A DNA stretch of 8,408 nt from Candidatus Omnitrophota bacterium (GTDB lineage Bacteria; Omnitrophota; Gorgyraeia; B26-G9). Below are positions 1-4,967 of the stretch, in pieces; positions within the stretch are counted from its first letter, which is position 1, and the number at the start of each line of letters is the position of its first letter. The DNA is taken from NCBI GenBank assembly GCA_018399295.1, contig JAGYOO010000045.1, positions 1 through 8,408 on the forward strand, written 5' to 3'. A program made the position numbers and the translations under genes. A model generated the notes under the pieces. The model worked only from the letters and a program-made list of their open reading frames with translations, was not told where the DNA came from and ran no database searches.

Positions 1-587
1 TCCAGCATCCGTTCGACTATCTGCTTCTCCAGACGAAGCCGGTTAAGCTGGTTCCGGGTATCCTGCTGTCTCTCAGTGAACCGGATAAAATCCCGCAGCA
101 GAGATTTATTACTCTGGGATAAACGGACATTCTCCAGGGTCAGCGCCACGGAAAAAACTATCATCAAGACAAACAGACTCACCGCGGCCTGGTTGATAAA
201 CCGGGAGTTCCGGGCGTACCTGATCACGCGCTTTTGCTCACTGCTGTCAATGGTCACATATTCAATGCCGAGAAGGCGGCTATGGGGATGGGTGGAGCTT
301 CCAGGTCGATCCCAGCAAAGACGGCCGGTGGCCTTGACCGGCTCCTGCCAGGTGGTAAGGTTCAAAAACAAATGCAGCCGCGCCTGATCTGAGCGCAACT
401 GTTCCAGTTGTTCCGGAGAAAGCTGATTTATCTCCAGGCATATCCCGTTAAACCCGACATCCCGGCTGAATCCCTGAAGGAGTCCGCTTAACGGCTGGTT
501 TCCGGAATCAATGATCCTGAATTCGACCGGAAAAATCTTTTTCAGCCGGATGTACCGGCGGCGTTCCGGAAAATCCTTTTTCTTCAT
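1..587 (-). CDS. PilZ-domain membrane protein with coiled coil (3' end outside window)
   Basis: Read by hand: ATG at 585-587, no stop in 195 codons to the window edge. Residues 8-125 resemble a PilZ domain, the c-di-GMP receptor fold: ERRRYIRLKKIFPVEFRI holds the RxxxR motif (Arg10 to Arg14), and SRDVGFNGICLEI sits where the (D/N)xSxxG motif belongs, with Gly45 replacing Ser. GRLCW and LLGIEYVTID fit later PilZ strands. Residues about 134-151 (AAVSLFVLMIVFSVALTL) are one membrane helix. Residues 153-195 are charged and heptad-like (RNQLNRLRLEKQIVERML), so a coiled coil begins outside the membrane; the fold and length beyond are unknown. Topology would put PilZ in the cytoplasm and the coil in the periplasm. 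It begins 13 bases after the TPR gene, with no clear ribosome site, so coupling to that gene is likely. A TTG 30 bases upstream is a less likely start. Confidence 0.85.
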   Translation of the reverse strand, partial: MKKKDFPERRRYIRLKKIFPVEFRIIDSGNQPLSGLLQGFSRDVGFNGICLEINQLSPEQLEQLRSDQARLHLFLNLTTWQEPVKATGRLCWDRPGSSTHPHSRLLGIEYVTIDSSEQKRVIRYARNSRFINQAAVSLFVLMIVFSVALTLENVRLSQSNKSLLRDFIRFTERQQDTRNQLNRLRLEKQIVERML

Positions 588-600
588 AGTAAAAGACCGA

Positions 601-2400
601 TTATTCGGTAATCTCAAACTCAAATTTACGCGAAGCCACGACCGCGCCGTCGAGCAGCAGTGTCAGCTCTCCGGCATATATACCTGATGACTCGAATACC
701 CGGGAAAACTCCCGCGTTCCGTTAAACAGTTTTATCGGACCCTCGATCTTCCAGACCCAGTCCAGCTCCTCAGCATCAAAGGCCGGGAGCAGCTCAGCCT
801 TGAATTCAACAGCCTGAGAAACAACCTGCTTTTCCGGCACAGAAATCCGGAGCAAGTGAATCCAGGGCCAGCGGCAGATAACCTCTTCTCCATCCATCGC
901 CTGGATCGAAAAACAGACCGGCTTGGGGCCAGGAACCGGATAGGTTGTGGTGAAATTCGTAGCATTTGTCTCCGGCACCTCAGTCCCTGTTTCCCGAAAC
1001 CATTCATAATTAAACTGCGGCTGGATCGTTCCGGCGGAAAAGTCCTGAGCGCTTCCGGACAAAACCACCTCTGATCCCGTCAGCGCCCGCGGCGGTATCG
1101 CTTCCAGAGACATTATGACCGAAGAAAGGTCTTCCATGGAAAACAGCAGCTCCAGAGGACGTATAATTCCGGAAGGCAATGATTCTTCCTGTTGCATTTC
1201 TTCCAGCCGTTCCCGGGCGGCAACGGCATATAGCCCTTCACCGTCTGCCAGACGATTATAATGTTCCCGGGCCGGTTCAAGCTGATCCCGCCATTGATAA
1301 TACACTCCGGTCTCATACGAACAAAAGTCAGCATAGATCGTATCCGGATAATCAGAGATAACCTTTTCGTAATAGACCAGGCCCGCTTCCGGATCCCGTT
1401 CCTCATAGAAAGCTATATTTCCCAGTCGGACATTGGCCTCAGCGCTCATGATGCCCGGTTCCGAGGTTTTAAGAAAATTCCGGTACTCCTGAACCGCCCG
1501 GTTGAAATCACTCGTTACCTCCAGGTTAAATGCCCGGCGAAAGCTGTCCCGTCCGGAAATAAACCCCGGATCGTACCCGTCGATCTCGGTATAGACCTCT
1601 TCGGCAAATACGGCATCAAGGTCGGGTTTTAATCCCTTATGGCGAAACCTGTCCGCCACTGCCTTGATCTTTTCCAGACTTTCGGGTTTTGGATAACGCC
1701 GGGCGGCCAGTTCGATATAGTGCCGATAAATGGTTTTGGCTGTCTCCGTGTTTCCCTCGTCCAGATATCCAGCCGCCAGTTCGGCAAGCATTTCCACCGA
1801 CTCTTTTCCATCCGCGCTTTCCTCGATACTCTCAGTAAACCGGTCAAACAGGACATTCAATTCCGCGTTGCGGCTCCGGCGACTGAGCGCGGAGGCGGTC
1901 TCCCGGAATTTTGTCAGATCTCCGGTAGTAGTGGTAAGGTCGATGATCAGGGCCGACAGTTTATCAAAGGCCGCGTCAGCCGCCTCCGACTCGTCTTCCC
2001 GCAGCCGGGCCTGCCAGGCCAGATACTGGCTGTCAACAACAAGATCGGAAACCGGATAGGTCGCCACGATCGCTTCCGCGGCCGCGATGATCTCCTGGTC
2101 CAGCTGATGGTAGAGTTCATAATACTTTGCCCAGTCTTCGTTCTGTTCCAGATATTCCAGATACCGGGACTTTGCCAAGGCGGAGTAATAATCCACGCTG
2201 AGTTTCTGCTCTTCGGATAAATCTTTTTCTTTCCGCAGCCCATTCAGCCATGCCAGATAATCTTCATAGCGGTGCGCCTGGAAATATTCGCGCGTTTTTT
2301 CCCGCAGCTGTTCGGTTAAATCAGATTGTGCCGACAAGGCCGCAGGCAGCATCATCAGAGCCAGAAACGCTCCTGCCAGTCTTAATGTCAGACGTTTCAA
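601..2400 (-). CDS. Secreted TPR-like protein with two C-terminal PKD/Ig-like domains
   Basis: 599 residues. The signal peptide ends at ALSA before Gln25. Residues 26-405 are almost wholly helical with many Tyr, Leu and Ala at repeat spacing; the best TPR-like units are at about 290-405 (DFNRAVQEYRNFLKT, EAGLVYYEKVISDYPD, LEPAREHYNRLADG). After a linker, residues 430-515 and 520-599 read as two beta-sandwiches of PKD/Ig type, each with an aromatic-x-Trp strand (YEWF, WVWKIEG) and a late strand such as SSGIYAGELTLLLDG. Such proteins usually hold partners together rather than catalyse; no enzyme motif was seen. The TTG start is supported by AAAGGAG eight bases upstream and overlaps the lipoprotein stop as TTGA. 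Its place between the lipoprotein glycosidase and the PilZ membrane protein suggests a periplasmic or surface scaffold for the glycan machinery; this is inference. Confidence 0.85.
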   Translation of the reverse strand: MKRLTLRLAGAFLALMMLPAALSAQSDLTEQLREKTREYFQAHRYEDYLAWLNGLRKEKDLSEEQKLSVDYYSALAKSRYLEYLEQNEDWAKYYELYHQLDQEIIAAAEAIVATYPVSDLVVDSQYLAWQARLREDESEAADAAFDKLSALIIDLTTTTGDLTKFRETASALSRRSRNAELNVLFDRFTESIEESADGKESVEMLAELAAGYLDEGNTETAKTIYRHYIELAARRYPKPESLEKIKAVADRFRHKGLKPDLDAVFAEEVYTEIDGYDPGFISGRDSFRRAFNLEVTSDFNRAVQEYRNFLKTSEPGIMSAEANVRLGNIAFYEERDPEAGLVYYEKVISDYPDTIYADFCSYETGVYYQWRDQLEPAREHYNRLADGEGLYAVAARERLEEMQQEESLPSGIIRPLELLFSMEDLSSVIMSLEAIPPRALTGSEVVLSGSAQDFSAGTIQPQFNYEWFRETGTEVPETNATNFTTTYPVPGPKPVCFSIQAMDGEEVICRWPWIHLLRISVPEKQVVSQAVEFKAELLPAFDAEELDWVWKIEGPIKLFNGTREFSRVFESSGIYAGELTLLLDGAVVASRKFEFEITE

Positions 2401-3635
2401 TCTTTCTTCTCCTTTGGTTTATCTTCTTCCGCCGTCCACATCTCCCGCAGCACGAAATAGGCCTTACGCGGGGTACGTTTATTCAATCCGTCCTCTAATT
2501 CCGGGGATAACGCGATTATCCCGAACCATTCCTCATTCATATTCTTACCGGCCTCGGCATCAAAGGCATAAGCGCCGACTCCCCAGCCGGCGGTGGTATC
2601 ATGCACGTGCCAGCTGTCCCGATCACTCTCTGATGTCTTCCACCACTCGTCCGTCCATTCAAAGATCGCGCCGCCGAGACAATTCCCGCTGCCTTTGCCT
2701 CCGGCCATGTTTTTCTCCATATCTTCCCACTGACTTTTCAGATACAGGGCCTGGTTGTTCTGGTCTTCTTCGTCGCGTTTCGCGTTATACGCGTCGCAGC
2801 CAAACTCAGTCAGCACAACCGGCTTGTCGAACTTGCGCCTTACTTCCTTGAAGAAATTCCCGAACACCTTTCCCCGGTAAACAATGCATCCTAAAAGATC
2901 AACGTCCGGGCTGTAATCCGCGGCCATCCTTAACCCCACGGTCTCCCCGTTGCCCAGACTGACCAGGTGATTCGGATCGATCTTTTTTATTTCAAGAGCC
3001 AGATCGTTCACAAAGGTATAATACATCCTTGCCCGGGCTTCGCTCTTTTCACGAAAACTTTCCATCGCCTCGATCTCCGGACTGCTCCAGGGATTCAGCC
3101 TGCCGTCAAAGCTGTAATTATTTTCATTGCCAAGATTCCACATCAGGATCCCCGGAGTATCCTTGAAAAACTCCACCATTTTAAGCACGTCCGCGGTAAC
3201 CTGTTCCAGAAACTCCTCATCGGCATAATTCGGCGGCGGGTAGTCCCAAAATCCGAGGTCATGCCCCAGAATAGTATAGATCCCGTAGTTGGTGTAAAGA
3301 TCTTCGATCATCTGGCGGCACATGGCCGGCTGGTCACCGGAATGGTACAGGCGGATAGTATTTATCCCCATGTCCTGCATAAGCTCTCCGTCCGTCATCC
3401 AAGGTTTTGCCTGGTCACACATAAAGTTATAAAGATGGCTTTTCCCGATCGGGACCGGGGCGTAGCATACCCCTTTTACCACAAACGGCTTTCCCTTAAC
3501 GAACATCCGGTAATCACCATCCTCCAGCTGACGGATAGAGACCTCTTTTTGTTCCTGCTGCCGTACCGGCTGAACCCGGGCGCATCCGGAAACCGCGACC
3601 AGCAGACAGATACTGATTATCTTCGTGATTTTCAT
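2397..3635 (-). CDS. Lipoprotein clan GH-A glycosidase/transglycosidase
   Basis: 412 residues, the compact paralogue of the enzyme at 4964-6862. The N-terminus is a lipoprotein signal: hydrophobic stretch then VSGC with lipidated Cys18; residues +2 and +3 (Ala, Arg) are not the Asp inner-membrane retention signal of enteric bacteria. After a short linker the TIM barrel spans residues 45-400: VVKGVCYAPVPIG, TIRLYHSG, MWNLGNENNY with probable acid/base Glu171, VVLTEFGC with probable nucleophile Glu277, and AIFEWTDEWWK at beta 8, then EEWFGI and RKAYFVLREMW. It lacks both the N-terminal TPR-like domain and the Asp/Asn-rich insert of its relative. The ATG has GAGG five bases upstream. Its stop overlaps the next start (TTGA). 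Candidates are a GH2-type, GH5-like or GH72-like activity; the sequence does not decide. Membrane anchoring suggests it works at the cell surface or in the periplasm beside the importer. Confidence 0.88.
   Translation of the reverse strand: MKITKIISICLLVAVSGCARVQPVRQQEQKEVSIRQLEDGDYRMFVKGKPFVVKGVCYAPVPIGKSHLYNFMCDQAKPWMTDGELMQDMGINTIRLYHSGDQPAMCRQMIEDLYTNYGIYTILGHDLGFWDYPPPNYADEEFLEQVTADVLKMVEFFKDTPGILMWNLGNENNYSFDGRLNPWSSPEIEAMESFREKSEARARMYYTFVNDLALEIKKIDPNHLVSLGNGETVGLRMAADYSPDVDLLGCIVYRGKVFGNFFKEVRRKFDKPVVLTEFGCDAYNAKRDEEDQNNQALYLKSQWEDMEKNMAGGKGSGNCLGGAIFEWTDEWWKTSESDRDSWHVHDTTAGWGVGAYAFDAEAGKNMNEEWFGIIALSPELEDGLNKRTPRKAYFVLREMWTAEEDKPKEKKD
2409..2415 (-). promoter_or_regulatory. Ribosome-binding site deciding the TTG start of the TPR/PKD gene
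   Basis: AAAGGAG on the minus strand lies eight bases before TTG (2398-2400). The signal peptide follows this codon directly, and the site lies inside the coding end of the upstream lipoprotein gene, which supports the TTG start and translational coupling. Confidence 0.75.
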
Positions 3636-3655
3636 TTCTACCTCTTGCCGAGTTG

Positions 3656-3696
3656 AAAAAGGGCAGGAACCGTGCTTTCCCCGGCCCCTACCCTTT
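3656..3696 (-). terminator. Terminator-like hairpin between the binding-protein gene and the lipoprotein enzyme gene
   Basis: Read on the minus strand, AAAGGGTAGG (3687-3696) pairs with CCTGCCCTTT (3658-3667) over ten positions with one U-G wobble. Two further G-U pairs and a three-pair CCG/CGG extension leave a nine-base loop (3673-3681). The stem ends in a run of five T (3656-3660). This is the form of a Rho-independent terminator. It starts about 19 bases after the stop of the gene at 3716 and ends 20 bases before the ATG at 3635, so there is no room for a promoter between hairpin and next gene. It may therefore be a partial terminator or an mRNA-stabilising stem. Confidence 0.7.
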
Positions 3697-3715
3697 GTTT
3701 GTTTTACGGATCTAT

Positions 3716-4354
3716 TTACTGTTCGAACTGTATATTATCCAGATAGAAAGCGCACCCGTCCGGATTAGCGTCCGCATTGGTCCCCCAGCAGAATCCGCCA
3801 TTTATATAGCTCAGATCCGCGTCGGAAAGATCAATTGTATACTGCTTCCACTCCTTGGTAAGATCGACCGGACCGATGCCCACGCTGTCAGTATCCGCGT
3901 AGGTCCCGTTTATACCGCCGACCTTGAACTCCTGGATCCTCTCGCCGCCTTTTTCTCCCCTGGCCCAGAAGGTAACCTTAGTCGCCGGGCTGAGATCGAA
4001 TCCGCCTTTTTTCTCGCCCCAGTTGTTGGCCGGATTCTGCCAGAACACGCCGGACCAGTTAGCGCCCTGCTTGCCCTGAGCAGTGTAGGTGAACTTCAGG
4101 CAGGTGTTTCCCTCGTAAGGACTTTCCTTGCACCCTTCTTCCATCTTGATGTCCCCATGGTCGCCCATCCATCCGGCCGGCACGAAATGGTTCTGCCGGC
4201 TGCCGCGCTCATAATACACCCCGAACTTACCGTCTTTAAAGTCAGCCGGTTTACCGGTAACCTCTTCGGGAAAATCCATACCTTGAGCTGATACCCCGGA
4301 AACATAGATTAACATCATCACCATCGCTACCCCGAAAATTACTGCCCTTTTCAT
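3716..4354 (-). CDS. Small secreted protein, probable carbohydrate-binding beta-sandwich (paralogue 2)
   Basis: 212 residues with a signal peptide ending VSGVSA before Gln24. It is clearly homologous along its length to the product of 4368-4967: NPANNWGEKKGGFDL (107-121), VTFWARGEKGGE (127-138), DTDSVGIGPVDLTKEWKQY (154-172), TIDL and CAFYLDNIQFE at the end. The two cysteine pairs, 75/85 and 189/201, are kept. It is about 13 residues longer, mostly between the signal peptide and the first shared strand. A jelly-roll glycan-binding role is inferred from the motif pattern, aromatic residues and the enzyme neighbours; no direct family name can be assigned from sequence alone. It has the strongest ribosome-binding site in the window, AGGAGG five bases before ATG, and is followed by a terminator-like hairpin, so it may be the most abundant product of this operon. 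Confidence 0.82.
   Translation of the reverse strand: MKRAVIFGVAMVMMLIYVSGVSAQGMDFPEEVTGKPADFKDGKFGVYYERGSRQNHFVPAGWMGDHGDIKMEEGCKESPYEGNTCLKFTYTAQGKQGANWSGVFWQNPANNWGEKKGGFDLSPATKVTFWARGEKGGERIQEFKVGGINGTYADTDSVGIGPVDLTKEWKQYTIDLSDADLSYINGGFCWGTNADANPDGCAFYLDNIQFEQ
3942..3975. repeat. 34-base perfect direct repeat, copy A (inside paralogue 2)
   Basis: Identical to 4591-4624, 649 bases away. In both copies it lies in the same coding frame and encodes the TFWARGEKGGE segment of the two paralogous binding proteins, flanked by diverged sequence. It is a coding repeat from gene duplication, not a mobile element. Confidence 0.85.
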
Positions 4355-4359
4355 GTTAA

Positions 4360-4365
4360 CCTCCT
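4360..4365 (-). promoter_or_regulatory. Strong ribosome-binding site of paralogue 2
   Basis: A full AGGAGG on the minus strand stands five bases before ATG (4352-4354), in the 13-base gap after the TAG of paralogue 1. It is the closest match to the consensus in the window and suggests a high translation rate for this small secreted protein. Confidence 0.75.
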
Positions 4366-4367
4366 AT

Positions 4368-4967
4368 CTATTCGTATTTTATATCATCCACGTAGAAAAC
4401 ACAACCTTGCCGGTTATAATTCTTGCTGACGCAAAAACCGAATCCGGCGGAAATATACCGCATGTTCCGGCAATCCAGGTCGATTACATACTGCCTCCAT
4501 TCAGGAGTAAGCACCACCGGACCGATACCATGAATATCCGTATCCGAAAATAACCCCTTAAATCCCCCGAACCGGAATACCGCGATATGTTCGCCGCCTT
4601 TTTCTCCCCTGGCCCAGAAGGTAAGCTTTTTTGCCTCCCTCAGATCATAGCCTCCCCGCTCATCGCCCCAGTTTGCTGGCGGATTGACCCAATAGGCGCC
4701 CACCCAGCCGTGGTTTCCCGCGGCCTTGTAGTTAAACCGCACGCAGGTCTCTCCCACTCTGGCATTCTCCGCGCAACCTTCGTCAAATTCAAGGTCTTCG
4801 ACATCACCGATAAACTGAGAAAGATGGTATGCGTTCTCCGGCGCCCCCTTATCCGTATATACCGCCCGGACCTCTTTCTGAGAACCTTTTTCTCCCGCCT
4901 CCGCGGCAAAACCAAGAGGGATGGAGATCAGAAACGTCAAAATCAGAAAACTGAGATATTTTTTCAT
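4368..4967 (-). CDS. Small secreted protein, probable carbohydrate-binding beta-sandwich (paralogue 1)
   Basis: 199 residues with a signal peptide (residues 1 to about 22, cleavage near GFAA or AAEA). The mature part looks like a galactose-binding-like jelly roll, as in several carbohydrate-binding modules. Visible motifs are VNPPANWGDERGGYDL (95-109), LTFWARGEKGGE (115-126), DTDIHGIGPVVLTPEWRQY (142-160), VIDL (161-164) and a C-terminal FYVDDIKYE strand. Exposed Trp and Tyr residues (Trp88, Tyr92, Trp93, Trp100) could stack on sugars. Cys65/Cys75 and Cys179/Cys189 match cysteines in the next gene's product and may form disulfides. At about 20 kDa it is too small for a normal CUT1 solute-binding protein, so an accessory glycan binder is more likely. 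Its ATG overlaps the glycosidase stop (ATGA), with GGAG about nine bases upstream, implying translational coupling to the enzyme. No catalytic residues are recognised. Confidence 0.82.
   Translation of the reverse strand: MKKYLSFLILTFLISIPLGFAAEAGEKGSQKEVRAVYTDKGAPENAYHLSQFIGDVEDLEFDEGCAENARVGETCVRFNYKAAGNHGWVGAYWVNPPANWGDERGGYDLREAKKLTFWARGEKGGEHIAVFRFGGFKGLFSDTDIHGIGPVVLTPEWRQYVIDLDCRNMRYISAGFGFCVSKNYNRQGCVFYVDDIKYE
4591..4624. repeat. 34-base perfect direct repeat, copy B (inside paralogue 1)
   Basis: Matches 3942-3975 base for base, including synonymous positions, while the bases on either side differ. It encodes the same TFWARGEKGGE block in the upstream paralogue. Confidence 0.85.

Noticed and set aside
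76..387. A 103-codon plus-strand open frame near the left end
   Set aside because: It is antisense to the PilZ reading frame, which stays open for 195 codons and carries PilZ motifs, a membrane helix and a coiled coil.
1639..2220. A 193-codon plus-strand open frame
   Set aside because: It is opposite the TPR-like gene, whose frame has a signal peptide, a ribosome site and repeat structure. The antisense reading has none.
3636..3715. A promoter in the only sizeable intergenic gap
   Set aside because: No convincing -35/-10 pair was seen, and the hairpin fills most of the gap.
2967..4291. Two long plus-strand open frames (2967-3656 and 3653-4291) in apparent tandem
   Set aside because: Both are antisense to well-supported genes and show no recognisable motif. 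The second runs across the terminator-like gap and through the whole paralogue 2.
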